From: Aeromonas rivuli | GTDB taxonomy: Bacteria; Pseudomonadota; Gammaproteobacteria; Enterobacterales; Aeromonadaceae | NCBI RefSeq assembly: GCF_000820045.1 | Contig: NZ_CDBJ01000042.1 | Coordinates: forward strand, 62,001 to 126,000 | Reading direction: 5' to 3' | DNA length: 64,000 nucleotides | Shown here: positions 19,771 to 29,246 of the stretch, piece by piece | How positions within the stretch are numbered: position 1 is the first letter of the stretch | How the letters are laid out: each line of letters starts with the position of its first letter | Program-made: the position numbers and the translations under genes | The notes under the pieces: model-generated | What the model was told of the DNA's origin: nothing | The model's database searches: none | The model's input: the letters and a program-made list of their open reading frames with translations, nothing else

Positions 19771-20100
19771 ACAGGGTCCTTGTTATTGTGTTTGGGTCCT
19801 TGCTGCCCGTGGGCAGCCCCGTTCCTGGCAAGGGCGGGCGCCCTGATGCTAGCATCGGCCCGGCGCCCGGGCCAGCACCCGCCTGGTCAGTCATCGGTGT
19901 TCAGGGGTCGTTGCCTGCCGGTCATCCCTGGCTTAGCCCGCCATCGCATCGGCATGCTGGCCTGCAGGCTGTCACGCTCAGCGACGACGGATTGAGGAGG
20001 CTGCGCGCTCAGGGATGGCAGGTCATCGCCATCGCAACACAGGCCTGACAATGGTGCAGCCATCAGGCGGCGCGGCGCATGTCCCTCGTGGCAAAGAGGC
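19771..20100. other. Gap without a supported gene
   Basis: About 330 bases between the divergent M32 carboxypeptidase start and the terminator of the small DUF3149 gene. A plus-strand frame of about 90 codons crosses it, but it starts inside the carboxypeptidase, has no good ribosome binding site and matches nothing recognised. The carboxypeptidase promoter should lie here; no clear promoter or repeat was found. Confidence 0.5.
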
Positions 20101-20132
20101 AGTAAAACGGGCGCCTTGGCGCCCGTTTTACT
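20101..20132. terminator. Strong bidirectional terminator
   Basis: Fifteen-base-pair perfect stem AGTAAAACGGGCGCC / GGCGCCCGTTTTACT with a 2-nt loop, and A/T tracts within the stem ends that serve both strands. It lies 36 bases beyond the stop of the small DUF3149 gene. Confidence 0.85.
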
Positions 20133-20168
20133 CTGGATATCATTTTATTGCGGATATTTGGGACGGGT

Positions 20169-20345
20169 TCAGTGGTGGGACGGCTTGGTATCTGGCTGCA
20201 CCTCCTCTATCGGGGGCTGCGCCTTGTGTACCTTGTAGATGAAGTAGCCGGCATAGAAGCTGATCAGGGCCGCCGTCACCAGTATGACCAGCATGGACAT
20301 CCACCCCACCGGGTGACCAAACATCAGGTTCAACCAAAAATCCAT
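20169..20345 (-). CDS. Small DUF3149-family membrane protein
   Basis: A 58-residue protein with one strong transmembrane helix (about 15-38; SMLVILVTAALISFYAGYFIY) and a polar C-terminal tail ending in HH. The start FWLNLMFGHPVGW and the length match small DUF3149 proteins, which have no assigned function. The ATG at 20345 has AGGAG eight bases upstream and was preferred over one six codons earlier. It is a single-gene unit between a strong terminator and the TraB/GumN gene. Confidence 0.75.
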   Translation of the reverse strand: MDFWLNLMFGHPVGWMSMLVILVTAALISFYAGYFIYKVHKAQPPIEEVQPDTKPSHH

Positions 20346-20483
20346 CTCATCTGCTCCTGCCATCCATCGATGACAGGCATGATAGATACCCCTTTAGAGG
20401 GCAGGAATGATCTCGATCAACTCCCATGTCGCTTATTTAATCGACGCTGACTTCTGTGATCAGACTCACGAGCATGGTTGCAC

Positions 20484-21365
20484 CTAGCCCTGGATCCTGG
20501 CCTCGGTCAGGGCATCAATGCGCCAACCCGCGCCTTCAAGCAGGGCCAGCAGTCCCTGGTCGCCATAGAGGTGCAGGGCGCCGACCACCACGAAACTCTC
20601 GTTTGGCAGCTTGCCCAGACGAGTGAGCCAGTTGTGGTTGCGCTTGGCGAGCAGGGTCTGTTCCAGCCACTGTTGCAACTCGGGAGGGGCCATGTCGGCC
20701 TTGAGCAGAGCAATCAGCTGGCCCTGATCGCCATCCTGCCACGCCTGGAGAATGGCGGCGAAGCTGGCATCGAGTTCGGGCAGCTCGTCCAGGGTGGCAC
20801 TCAGCATCAGGTCTTGATGCTCTGCCACGCTCGCGAGGTAACCGAGCTGTTCGGTGAGACTCTCCAGCCCCTGTATGGGCTTGCCGCTCTTGGCGGCCAG
20901 GGTGGTGAAGTGCTGATCGATGCCGTATTGACCGCTAAACGCCGTCTTGGCGAGGGCGCTCTGGGTCAGGGTGATGGCGGCAAACCAGGGTTGCAGCGCA
21001 TCCAGGCTCCCATCCGGCAGGCCTAACTGTCTGGCCGCCACTATGGTGCGTTGATAGAGCGCAGGTTCTACCTGGCTGGCCAGGGTCTGGCCGCTCGGCA
21101 AGCGCGTCAGACTCGCCATCTGTTGCCATTCGCTGCTCGGAATATTCTGCATGTCGACCTCGACGACCAGGGCCCGACTCTGGGCCCAGGCGCGCTCTAT
21201 GCTGGTCGGCAGGGGATAGATGCTCGCCTCGGCGGCATGGATGGAGCCGAGCAGCCAGAACTGCTGGTCCCCCTTGCTCAGCTGATAGAAGGCGGGTTCG
21301 GCCAGCAGTCTTGTTGGCAGCAGCAGCCAGAGGAGCAGGGGCAGTAGCAGGCGAGGGGTGGGCAT
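20484..21365 (-). CDS. TraB/GumN family protein
   Basis: A 293-residue secreted or periplasmic protein. The N-terminal signal peptide is leucine-rich and ends near LLAEPAFYQ. It is followed by FWLLGSIHAAEASIYPLP, the GxxH-containing start of the TraB/GumN (erythromycin esterase-like, Tiki-related) fold. A second motif near the C terminus is NESFVVVGALHLYGDQGLLALL. Tiki relatives are metalloproteases and the histidines here are conserved, but bacterial substrates are unknown. The ATG at 21365 is chosen for the AAGGAG upstream and the signal peptide; the open frame extends further upstream without support. Confidence 0.85.
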   Translation of the reverse strand: MPTPRLLLPLLLWLLLPTRLLAEPAFYQLSKGDQQFWLLGSIHAAEASIYPLPTSIERAWAQSRALVVEVDMQNIPSSEWQQMASLTRLPSGQTLASQVEPALYQRTIVAARQLGLPDGSLDALQPWFAAITLTQSALAKTAFSGQYGIDQHFTTLAAKSGKPIQGLESLTEQLGYLASVAEHQDLMLSATLDELPELDASFAAILQAWQDGDQGQLIALLKADMAPPELQQWLEQTLLAKRNHNWLTRLGKLPNESFVVVGALHLYGDQGLLALLEGAGWRIDALTEARIQG

Positions 21366-21458
21366 GGAACTCCTTAACGGTGGGCAGTTTGCACATGATT
21401 CATGGGATGGCTTGGGTCTATGATAAGGCCTCATCACTATCAGCCAAGAGGTTTTCCC

Positions 21459-21791
21459 ATGCCCCATCTGCGTTTTCGCGCCGTCGACATCGAGACAGTA
21501 CAAGGGATCAGCACTCGGCTCGTTGCCGATCTCTGCACCCTGACCGGCGGTAAACCCGAGTTTGTCACCCTGGAGTGCCTGACTCATCCCTTCGTGCGCG
21601 ACGGGGCGCAGGCGCGGGGCAACCCCTTCGTCGAGCTGGTCTGGTTTGCCCGCCCGCAGGCGCAACAAGATGAGGCGGCGGCGCTCATCACCCGCCATCT
21701 CAAGCAGGCGCTGGGGGAGCAGACCTATGTGGTGGTGCAGGTGTTGCCCATCGACAAATCAGCCTACTACAGCAACGGCGAGCATTACTGA
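21459..21791 (+). CDS. DUF1904-family protein
   Basis: A 110-residue soluble protein resembling DUF1904 proteins. It has a two-layer alpha/beta pattern like tautomerase or YbaA-type small folds, with PFVRDG..GNPFVELVWFAR in the centre and a C-terminal KSAYYSNGEHY. No catalytic residue can be assigned. The ATG at 21459 has AAGAGG eight bases upstream. It is divergent from the TraB/GumN gene, so the about 90-base gap probably holds both promoters. Confidence 0.7.
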   Translation: MPHLRFRAVDIETVQGISTRLVADLCTLTGGKPEFVTLECLTHPFVRDGAQARGNPFVELVWFARPQAQQDEAAALITRHLKQALGEQTYVVVQVLPIDKSAYYSNGEHY

Positions 21792-21873
21792 GGGTGTCAC
21801 TGTGCAGGAGCCGCACCGACCTCGGTTAACCACGGGCAATGGCCTGTTCCTGTCTACCCCAGGCTGACGGAGA

Positions 21874-22701
21874 TCAGGCGGATTTGGCGAGCAGGGCGTC
21901 GAGCCAGCGACTCGGCAGCAGGCGGCGCAAGATGGCAAACAGCTTGGTCGGCAGCGTCACCCCGTAGCGATGGCGGGGGCGCCGGCTCCCTAGCGCATGG
22001 AGCAGGGGCGGCACGCACGCCTCACTTGGCAGGGTGAAGCGCCCGCTTGGCCCCTCTTTCTCCAACCTGGCGAGGGTCAGGCGATAATCCCCTTCATGGC
22101 GACTGCGGACCGAGCCCAGGTGATGCAAGAACGCGGCGCGGGCATTGGCGCGAAAACGGGTGTCGATAGGGCCTGGCTCAATCAGGCTGACCTCGACGCC
22201 GCTGCCCCTGAGTTCGAGGCGCAGGGTGTCGGTGTAACCCTCAAGGGCAAACTTGCTGGCGTTATAGGCGCCGCGATATTTCATGGCAACCAGTCCCAGC
22301 ACAGAGCTGTTTTGCACGATGCGGCCCTCGCCTGCGGCCAGCATGCTTGGCAGCACCTGGCGAATGAGATGATGCCAGCCGAACAGATTGGTCTGGAATT
22401 GCGCGCGCAGGGCAGGGGTCGGCAGATCTTCGATGGCGCCGGGCTGGCCGTAGGCACCGTTATTGAACAGGCCATAGAGGCGGCCTCCGGCCAGTTGCAT
22501 CGCCTCGCGGGCGCCAGCCTCAATGCTGGCTTCATCATCGAGATCCAGCCGCACCGCCAGCAGACCTTCCCCTTGCAAACGTGTCACGTCTTCGGGGCGT
22601 CTGGCCGAGGCGATGGCCGTGAAGCCGGCAGCGCCGAGGGCCCGGGCGGCGGCCAGGCCTATGCCGCTGGAGCAACCGGTGATCAGCACGAAACGGGACA
22701 T
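21874..22701 (-). CDS. Short-chain dehydrogenase/reductase
   Basis: A 275-residue classical SDR. The dinucleotide-binding motif TGCSSGIG is at the N terminus (8-15). NNGAYG replaces the usual NNAG, and the catalytic Ser and YxxxK (YNASK) are present. ARRPEDV after the second strand suggests an NADP(H) preference. A longer C-terminal region, with RYGVTLPTKLFAILRRLLPSRWLDALL, resembles those of YbbO-type SDRs. The substrate is unknown. The ATG at 22701 has AAGGAG nine bases upstream. Confidence 0.9.
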   Translation of the reverse strand: MSRFVLITGCSSGIGLAAARALGAAGFTAIASARRPEDVTRLQGEGLLAVRLDLDDEASIEAGAREAMQLAGGRLYGLFNNGAYGQPGAIEDLPTPALRAQFQTNLFGWHHLIRQVLPSMLAAGEGRIVQNSSVLGLVAMKYRGAYNASKFALEGYTDTLRLELRGSGVEVSLIEPGPIDTRFRANARAAFLHHLGSVRSRHEGDYRLTLARLEKEGPSGRFTLPSEACVPPLLHALGSRRPRHRYGVTLPTKLFAILRRLLPSRWLDALLAKSA

Positions 22702-22754
22702 GGCACTCTCCTTGGGAAGGGAAGGTGCCATAGTAGCGCGCAACCCCATAAAAC

Positions 22755-22781
22755 AAAACCGGGCCAATTGGCCCGGTTTTT
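22755..22781. terminator. Terminator after porin gene
   Basis: Eleven-base-pair stem AAAACCGGGCC / GGCCCGGTTTT with an AATT loop, lying 17 bases after the porin stop codon. Flanking A and T tracts make it usable from either side. Confidence 0.85.
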
Positions 22782-22797
22782 CTTTATGGTCAGCAAC

Positions 22798-24201
22798 TTA
22801 CAGAATGGTAAACGGCATGATGATGTGGAACTTGACGTCATGCTCGGAGGTGAACATGTTCGGGTAGTACCAGCTGCCCTTCTCGTCTTGTTCGTTGTTG
22901 TAATCGGTGTAGTGCAGTTTGAACAGGGTGCCTTTCAGCTTGCCGTCTTGCACTGTGTACATGACGTCGAAGTTGGCGGCCCACTCTTTGCCGTCTTCAT
23001 CCAGGCTCTTGTCGCCATTCTGAGCGCCCCAACCATAGGCACCGGAGACACCGACGGTCCAGCCAGGGGCGCCGACCAGGTCATCCAGGGAGCGAGTCAC
23101 ACCGGCAAACAGGGCGATCTCGCCGTTCTCGTTCCAGTCGGAGCGGGAATCCCACCAAATCTCGTTCGCACCCTGGGAGTTGGCATAGCCAGTGGTCAGA
23201 CGGGGCAGGTAGTTACCCAGGTCACCATCAGCCTTGGTGTACAGACCCTCGGCACGGAAGCCGTAAGGACCCATGGCCCAGCTGGCGGTCAGCGCCTGTT
23301 GCCATGCCAGACCGTCGTAGTCGTCGTTGTCGGTGTTGGAGCCGTAGAACTGGTAGCTGGTGTTCAGGCCACCCAGTACGTCAAATTTGTGGGCCAGCTT
23401 GAAGTGGTAGCTGTCCATGTAGCCTTGGGATTGACCGAAGGAGCCAGTGACCGCGGTGCCGCCATCGAAGGTGTAGCGAGCGGCCAGACCGTGGATGTAG
23501 TCGATGCTGTTTTCGTCATTGAAGGCGACATCGCTGCCGGCATACATGGTCTTCTTGGAGAAACCAGCGGTTTCCTTGAACCAGGGGGCCTTGTATTCGT
23601 CGGCAATGGCGTAGGTCAGGTAGAGACCACCGAAGTTACCCTCGATCTGGCCACCACGGTAGGTACCGGGTTGATAGGACCAGTTGACGCCCAGGATACC
23701 CGGTACGTAGAGCTGAGTCAGACCACCCTTGGCGGTGATGGCACCGTCCATGAAGCGCAGTTTCAGCGCCGCGTTGGAGAGGCTGAAGCCACCCTCGGGC
23801 ACGCCGTCCATCTTGTCGCCCCACTTGGTGCCGATGAAGGAGAATTCGTTCTCCTCGTTGACGCCGTTGCTCTCGTCGACAGACAGGTCATAGGCACCGA
23901 AACCACCCACATCGATACCGACCACATCCCAGGCATGGCCGGAGTTGTAGTTCAGGGAAATCTGGGAGGTGGCGTGGGCCAGGTTATCGTGGTACTTGCC
24001 GTCACCGGCGCCCTCTTTACGGACACGGTCACGCTGGAAGTAGAAGAGACCGCCGTTGAGCTTGCCCTCTTCGTAGAATTTGCTGGCAGCCGCTTTGTAG
24101 GCGGGGCTGACTTCATCGGCAGCCAATGCCAAACCGGGGGAGAGCAGCGCGGCGATGACCGCAGTACTCAAGGCAGCACGCTTGAAGATCACTTTTTCCA
24201 T
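22798..24201 (-). CDS. OprD-family outer membrane porin, chitoporin-like
   Basis: A 467-residue outer-membrane beta-barrel. The signal peptide covers 1-27 (MEKVIFKRAALSTAVIAALL..ALA), followed by an acidic start. The body shows alternating amphipathic strands rich in Gly, Tyr and Trp, and it ends in a strand closing with IMPFTIL. Segments such as LPRLTTGYANSQGANEIWW recall OprD/ChiP chitoporins of Vibrio and enterics. The chitooligosaccharide substrate is inferred only. The ATG at 24201 has AGGAG nine bases upstream. The gene is monocistronic, with a long AT-rich upstream region and a terminator behind it, as expected for an abundant regulated porin. Confidence 0.82.
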   Translation of the reverse strand: MEKVIFKRAALSTAVIAALLSPGLALAADEVSPAYKAAASKFYEEGKLNGGLFYFQRDRVRKEGAGDGKYHDNLAHATSQISLNYNSGHAWDVVGIDVGGFGAYDLSVDESNGVNEENEFSFIGTKWGDKMDGVPEGGFSLSNAALKLRFMDGAITAKGGLTQLYVPGILGVNWSYQPGTYRGGQIEGNFGGLYLTYAIADEYKAPWFKETAGFSKKTMYAGSDVAFNDENSIDYIHGLAARYTFDGGTAVTGSFGQSQGYMDSYHFKLAHKFDVLGGLNTSYQFYGSNTDNDDYDGLAWQQALTASWAMGPYGFRAEGLYTKADGDLGNYLPRLTTGYANSQGANEIWWDSRSDWNENGEIALFAGVTRSLDDLVGAPGWTVGVSGAYGWGAQNGDKSLDEDGKEWAANFDVMYTVQDGKLKGTLFKLHYTDYNNEQDEKGSWYYPNMFTSEHDVKFHIIMPFTIL

Positions 24202-24643
24202 TTTAAATTGCTCCTGATTATATGGACTTAGCTTTTTTATCCGGCGATCTGGCATCAGGCCGTCGCACGGTATTGGCATTGCAATCAAAACCCTGAAGGG
24301 CAAAAAAAGACGTTTCTCTCGCTGTTCTGCCTCGATGTCTTGGCTCATCAATCGCGAACAGTGCTTGGCTCTGTACAACTTTTATTTTTTGTGTACCGAC
24401 CTTGGCGGATCGGATAAGGCAAGAGTACGTTCGCGGTGCGAAATATCAATTAAAAGTTCCCGCCAAGTTTCAAAAATATGACCGAGTGCAAATAAATGTA
24501 TCATTAAGGGGAAAGTCGCTCAGGCGGCGGTATGACTGGCACGATAACGTTTTCAGATGTAATTGTGTCGCCCCGGTGCGGTGGCAGGCGGCTTGTGCCG
24601 AACTTTGTATGTTAACCAGTATTTAACAGTTAATTTTGTGCCG
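24202..24643. promoter_or_regulatory. Long AT-rich porin upstream region
   Basis: About 440 bases between the porin start and the terminator of the next MCP gene, clearly less GC-rich than the genes around it. The porin promoter must lie here. No convincing CRP site or other operator was identified by eye. Short plus-strand frames in the gap lack ribosome binding sites and family resemblance. A small regulatory RNA or long leader is possible but not shown. Confidence 0.4.
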
Positions 24644-24668
24644 CAAAAAAAGCTCGCGCGAGGCGAGC
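24644..24668 (-). terminator. Terminator of stand-alone MCP gene
   Basis: Stem GCTCGC / GCGAGC with a 5-nt loop, followed on the minus strand by seven T. It begins 33 bases after the MCP stop codon. Confidence 0.75.
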
Positions 24669-24700
24669 CGAATAAAATGAGCGGCGCTGGCGCCGGTGAT

Positions 24701-26629
24701 TCAGGGCTGATGACCGAGGATCTTGGGGATCTGCCCTGCCTGATGTTGTATGTGCCCCGAGACCTGGACCGAGAGCTGGCTGACCTGATGGGCATGCTGG
24801 CTGATCTTGCCGATCAGTGCCGCGAAGGTGGCGAGCTTGCGCTCCTGGCTCTTGGCGTTGTCCGCTCCCTGCAGGGCGATGACGGCCGTGCTGCGCGCCA
24901 TGTCCCGTACCTGCTGGGTGGTCTGGCGCAGTTGCTCGGCCTGCTGGCGTTGCTGGGCCGACTCGCGATGAATGCGGCCAAGGACTGCGGTGATCTGCTC
25001 TCCCGAGCCGGTGAGGCGCTGCAATATCTCGGTGATCTGGCCAAGGGAGCGCTGGGTGTCGCCGGAGAGGTGGCGCACCTCGTCGGCCACCACGGCAAAC
25101 CCCCGGCCATGCTCCCCTGCCCGGGCCGCTTCGATGGCGGCATTGAGCGCCAGCAAGTTGGTCTGCTGGGCGATATGGCCAATCACATCGACGATGGCGG
25201 TGACGTCATCGACGGAGCGGCGCAGTTCGGTCAGGGCATTGCCACTCTCATGGATAGCCTGGCCGGTCAGCTCGGTCGCCTGCAGCATGCCTCCCACCAG
25301 TTGTTCACTGTCTGTCATCGACTGTTCGTTGTGCTGGGCATGGAGGGCGATATCCGCGGCCACCTGATGCACCTCACTGGCGAGCAGGTTCAGTTCGTTC
25401 ATCATCAGCTCCCCTTCGTCCACCGCCTGCTCAGTGGTGTGAGTGCGCTGGTGGATGTCCTGCACCTGACTGACCATGCCTTGCAAACTGAGGGAGACCG
25501 CCTCGAGCTGGCCCTCCTTGTGCGACTGTTCCTGCTGCTTGTGGGCGAGCAACCGGTTGTAGCTTGCCACTATGTCGGCCAGCTCGTTACGCTCGCGCCC
25601 CTGCCGCAAGGGCTCGGCCAGGCCGGTCTGCTCGAGCTGGATGAAGGCGGCGCGCAACCGATGCAGAGGGCCGACTATCCAGCGCCGCTGACACCAGGCG
25701 AACAGCAGCGCGGTCATGACCAGGGCGAGGGCCAGGCTGCCCAGCACTGTGGCCAGCTGGCCATTGACCTGCTGGCGCTCGGCGCCGAGGGCATCCCCCA
25801 TCCGGGTCAAGGCGGCGAGCATCTTGTCGAGATCCCGATTGACCGCCTCGCGGGCCGCCTCTTGCCGGGCCAGGGCCTGCTGGCTGTTGATCAGCTCCTG
25901 AGGGTAGCGACGCAGCAGGCTCTGCAACTCGTTGCGGGGCTGCTGGCCCAGATCGCGCCGCTCGGGCTCGCCCAGGGTGAACTCCTCTTCGGCGGGAGCC
26001 GCCTCGAGCAGCCCAAGCAGCGGCAGGGCGGCCAGCGCGTCGGCCTGGCGGCTCAGGCTGGCGAGCTCAAACTGCAGGGCTTCTAATTGCTGGGCACTGC
26101 CCTGGGCCATGTATTGCTGGCGCAGATGAATGAGGTGGGGCAGGGCGGCGAGCATGTCCGCGGCGCCCTGGCGATAGGCGGCCGCGCTCGGGGCATCGCT
26201 GCCTTGGCCGTAGCGCAGCAGCATCTTGGCCTGCTCGGTCAGCTCGCGTTCGGCATTTTGCAGCAACCCCTGACTGTTGCCGGAGAGCTTGCCGGCGGCG
26301 AGATAGTCGCTTGCTATCTTCTTGCCCATTAGCTCAAGCTCGGCTCTGAGGGGCATGGTCTGCGGGCTATCCAGGTGATCCAGCTGATTGAGGGCCTGGC
26401 GGCGCGCCCCTTCGGCACTGGCGAGACGCACCGGATCACCGCTGGCGAGATAGTCGCGCAGTGCCCCTTGCAGGGTGCTGGTGAGCCGCTGGGCGAGGCG
26501 ATCATGCTGATGCTGGTTGGTTTCGCTCACACTGAGCTGGCGCCAGCCATAGCCGAGGGCTGCGCTGAGCACGCTGGCGAGCAAGATCAAAACCAGTGCT
26601 GCGAGGGCGGAGTAACGGGAGATATTCAC
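24701..26629 (-). CDS. Methyl-accepting chemotaxis protein
   Basis: A receptor of about 642 residues. TM1 is at about 5-27, a long helical periplasmic domain covers about 30-285, TM2 is near 290-312 ([17 protein letters not shown]), then a HAMP domain and the MCP signalling domain. The conserved tip contains [27 protein letters not shown] residues. The periplasmic region is rich in Gln, Leu and Ala and looks like a double helical-bundle sensor; the ligand is unknown. The GTG at 26629 has AGGA eight bases upstream and is preferred to the TTG one codon earlier. It is outside the che operon and is a single transcription unit. Confidence 0.9.
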   Translation of the reverse strand: MNISRYSALAALVLILLASVLSAALGYGWRQLSVSETNQHQHDRLAQRLTSTLQGALRDYLASGDPVRLASAEGARRQALNQLDHLDSPQTMPLRAELELMGKKIASDYLAAGKLSGNSQGLLQNAERELTEQAKMLLRYGQGSDAPSAAAYRQGAADMLAALPHLIHLRQQYMAQGSAQQLEALQFELASLSRQADALAALPLLGLLEAAPAEEEFTLGEPERRDLGQQPRNELQSLLRRYPQELINSQQALARQEAAREAVNRDLDKMLAALTRMGDALGAERQQVNGQLATVLGSLALALVMTALLFAWCQRRWIVGPLHRLRAAFIQLEQTGLAEPLRQGRERNELADIVASYNRLLAHKQQEQSHKEGQLEAVSLSLQGMVSQVQDIHQRTHTTEQAVDEGELMMNELNLLASEVHQVAADIALHAQHNEQSMTDSEQLVGGMLQATELTGQAIHESGNALTELRRSVDDVTAIVDVIGHIAQQTNLLALNAAIEAARAGEHGRGFAVVADEVRHLSGDTQRSLGQITEILQRLTGSGEQITAVLGRIHRESAQQRQQAEQLRQTTQQVRDMARSTAVIALQGADNAKSQERKLATFAALIGKISQHAHQVSQLSVQVSGHIQHQAGQIPKILGHQP

Positions 26630-26700
26630 CAAAAGAGTCCTGCTTGAACGACGAACGGCGTCAGCTTAAGCAGGCTTGATGGCAGTTTGATGACAAGGAT

Positions 26701-27594
26701 TCAGGGGGTTGCGTTGGGCAGGAGTGGCTCATGTTTGGCCGGGCTGGCCTTGAGACCGAGCAGGGCGCCCCCCAGGATCAGGGTGCCGGCCAGCACGTGG
26801 CGCAGGGTCAGCTCCTCCCCATTGAGCCAGACCAGCAACAGGGTGCTGAGCAGTGGCGTCAGGTAGGAGAGGGCCCCGATACGGCGGGGATCCCCGTCCC
26901 GCAGCGCCAGATACCAGGTGACGAAGGCTGCGCCCATGGGCCCAAGGGCCAGGCCTGTGATGAGGGCCCAGTCACCGGTTGGTATGGTCGTCAGGGGCAG
27001 GGGGCCTTCCAGTTGCCAGGCCATCAGCAGGGCGAGCAGGCCTGCGGGCAGGCAGGCGGCCGCGACCATGACCGCCGGGGCGGCGGGCAGGCGCCGTGAC
27101 AATACCGAATAGCCGCCCCAGATGATGGCGGCGCCCAGGGCCAGCAGATAGCCGGGCAGATAGGCATATTGCAGCTGCAGCTCGCCATTGACCATTACCA
27201 GCACACTGCCGGCCAGCCCCAGCAGCCCCGCCAGCAGGTGGTGACCCTGCAGGGGATGGCCGGGCAACAACAGCGGGGTGAACAGTATGATGAACAGCGG
27301 CCACAGATAGTTGATGAGATTGGCCTCAAGCACGGGGGCGTGGCGAAAGCTCATAAACAGCAGCAGGTGATAGAACAGCAGCGCGGTGATGGTGACCAGC
27401 CAGGTGACGGGGCTGGCGCGCCATTGGCGCCAGAATGGCAAGGCGCCTGCGCCGCAAAACAGCAGTACCAGGCCCACCAGCACCAGAGGTGACACGCTGG
27501 TGACTCTGGAGGTGAGGGCGGCCAGGGAGGCCCACAGCAAGATGGTGAGCAGGGCAAAACCGGTGGAGCGATCGCGCAGGGGCGAACCAGACAT
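26701..27594 (-). CDS. EamA/DMT-superfamily exporter
   Basis: A 297-residue inner-membrane protein with ten predicted helices in two EamA repeats. The motif NLINYLWPLFIILFTPLLLPG and a second-half GDPRRIGALSYLTPLLSTLLL are close to the YddG group of aromatic amino acid exporters. The substrate is therefore plausibly an amino acid, but this is family-level inference. No operon partner is seen; hairpins separate it from the gntP-type gene upstream. Confidence 0.87.
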   Translation of the reverse strand: MSGSPLRDRSTGFALLTILLWASLAALTSRVTSVSPLVLVGLVLLFCGAGALPFWRQWRASPVTWLVTITALLFYHLLLFMSFRHAPVLEANLINYLWPLFIILFTPLLLPGHPLQGHHLLAGLLGLAGSVLVMVNGELQLQYAYLPGYLLALGAAIIWGGYSVLSRRLPAAPAVMVAAACLPAGLLALLMAWQLEGPLPLTTIPTGDWALITGLALGPMGAAFVTWYLALRDGDPRRIGALSYLTPLLSTLLLVWLNGEELTLRHVLAGTLILGGALLGLKASPAKHEPLLPNATP

Positions 27595-27618
27595 CTTCCA
27601 ATCCTTGTGAGAGAAGCC

Positions 27619-27692
27619 AGAGAGGGGGCCAGTCTAGCAGACGGGCCCCCTCTCTCCTATGCCTGCCGACCTGGGGGTCGGGCAGGCTTTTT
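27619..27692. terminator. Two adjacent hairpins between exporter and permease genes
   Basis: The first hairpin is a perfect 12-bp stem (AGAGAGGGGGCC / GGCCCCCTCTCT, 27619-27655). The second (GCCTGCCGACC / GGTCGGGCAGGC, 27661-27687) has one bulge and a T5 tract on the plus strand. Both lie downstream of the six-gene minus-strand sugar-acid operon. The T tract faces the plus strand, so for the operon the first hairpin is the better terminator candidate. Confidence 0.5.
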
Positions 27693-27743
27693 CATCCATT
27701 CATTCGCCGGTCTGTGATGCCAGGCGAGTTGCCCGAGCCTGAC

Positions 27744-29246
27744 TCAAGGTTGACGCACCGGCGCCGGGCCAGGCAACCCCAGCGGCTGACGACGCACCCC
27801 CCAGATGATGAGGGCCAGCACCAGCAAGGGCAGCACGGGGTCGAACCAGGTGCCCCCCGAACCGAACAGCAGGTTGAGCAGGGCGACCCCGGTACCACCT
27901 ATGGCCCAGGCGATGGTGGTCGGGATGGACCAGACGATCATCTGCTGCTTCACGTCCGAGATGCCCATCATGCGGTTCACGACCCAGAACAGGCTGTCGT
28001 TGAAGTAACCGAAGAAGAGCGAGCCCATGGTGGCGGCCTGGGCGGCGAGCAGCATGTTGACCCCGGGGATCTGCGCCAGTATGGGGGCCGAGATGGAGGC
28101 CGCCGTCACCATGGCGACGGTGCCCGAGCCCTGAATGAGCCGCACCAGGGTGGCGACGATAAAGGGGATCAGAATGGGGGAGATGGGCAGCCCCGCTATC
28201 TGTTCGGCGAGCTGGTTGCCAGCGCCGCTGTCGCGCAATACGGCCCCCAGGGCGCCACCGGCACCGGTGACCAGCAGAATGATGCCCGCGGACTGCAGAC
28301 CCTCTTCGAGGCGCTCGGCGGTGGCGTGACGATCCAGGTGCGGCACTAGCGTATAGACGGCCAGCAAGACGCTGATGGCCAGCGCGATGATGGGGGTACC
28401 GATGAAGCCTATGCCTTGCACCAGCGGGTTGCTGCCGAGGGATTCAAACCCCTCGAACGTGGCCAGAGTGGTCAGCATCGCCTTGCAGAAGATGAGGACG
28501 ATGGGCACCAGGATCGGCAGCAGGGAGAGGGTCAGGCTGGGCAGCACTTTGCCCTCCTTCTCCTTGAGATACTGCTCATAGGTGACTTGCAGCTCGTCCT
28601 GGCTCTTGATCGCCTGCTCGCCAAACTCCGGGTACTTCTTGTCGAGCCACTGGGCGTAGAGCACGATGCCGATGACGCAGGGCACCGCCAGGCACATGCC
28701 GGTCAGCAGCATGGCGCCGATGTCGACCCCGAACAGGCCCGCTACCCCGAGCGGACCCGGTGTGGGGGGCACCGTATGGTGAGTCACCACCAGACCACCG
28801 GCCAGGGCCACCCCCAGGGTCAGCAGGGAGCGCTTGCCACTCTTGGCCAGCGCCTTGGCGACCGGGAACAGGATGACGAAGGCGGAGTCGACGAAGATGG
28901 GGATGCTGACGATATAGCCGGTGATGGCCAGCGCCCACTCTTCCCGGCGTTTGCCGAGCCACTTGATGAAGCTGTAGGCGATCTGTTCGGCCGCCCCCGA
29001 CACCTCCAGCAGGCGACCCATCATGACCCCGAGGCCGATGACGATGCCGATGCTGCCGAGGGTGGAGCCAAAGCCCTGGGTGATGACGGTGAGGGTCTTG
29101 TCGATGCTCATGCCACCGGTGACCCCGGCGATGCAGGCCGCGGCCAGCATGGCGATCAGGGCGTGAACCCGGGTGCGCAGCACCAGGAAGACCAGGGCAA
29201 ATACCGCGATGATGAGCCCTATGATGGGGGTAGGTATATCGATCAT
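27744..29246 (-). CDS. GntP-family sugar acid permease
   Basis: A 500-residue inner-membrane transporter with about 12-14 helices. GntP-family motifs are visible: GLGVMMGRLLEVSGAAEQIA, SIPIFVDSAFVILFPVAKALA and HHTVPPTPGPLGVAG. Homologues import gluconate and related sugar acids by proton symport. Here the gene is the last of the ltnD-otnK-otnC-otnI-denD operon and its ATG overlaps the denD stop (ATGA). The substrate is therefore most likely L-threonate and/or D-erythronate. AGGAGG stands four bases before the ATG. Confidence 0.92.
   Translation of the reverse strand: MIDIPTPIIGLIIAVFALVFLVLRTRVHALIAMLAAACIAGVTGGMSIDKTLTVITQGFGSTLGSIGIVIGLGVMMGRLLEVSGAAEQIAYSFIKWLGKRREEWALAITGYIVSIPIFVDSAFVILFPVAKALAKSGKRSLLTLGVALAGGLVVTHHTVPPTPGPLGVAGLFGVDIGAMLLTGMCLAVPCVIGIVLYAQWLDKKYPEFGEQAIKSQDELQVTYEQYLKEKEGKVLPSLTLSLLPILVPIVLIFCKAMLTTLATFEGFESLGSNPLVQGIGFIGTPIIALAISVLLAVYTLVPHLDRHATAERLEEGLQSAGIILLVTGAGGALGAVLRDSGAGNQLAEQIAGLPISPILIPFIVATLVRLIQGSGTVAMVTAASISAPILAQIPGVNMLLAAQAATMGSLFFGYFNDSLFWVVNRMMGISDVKQQMIVWSIPTTIAWAIGGTGVALLNLLFGSGGTWFDPVLPLLVLALIIWGVRRQPLGLPGPAPVRQP

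Noticed and set aside
19719-20048. 109-codon plus-strand frame beside the M32 carboxypeptidase
   Set aside because: It begins within the carboxypeptidase gene on the other strand, lacks a ribosome binding site and matches no known family.
21997-24231. Plus-strand frame of 744 codons opposite the SDR and porin
   Set aside because: It spans two genes and their terminator on the other strand and has no domain; chance open frame.
24399-24626. Short plus-strand frame in the porin upstream region
   Set aside because: Basic, low-complexity product in an AT-rich regulatory region without a ribosome binding site.
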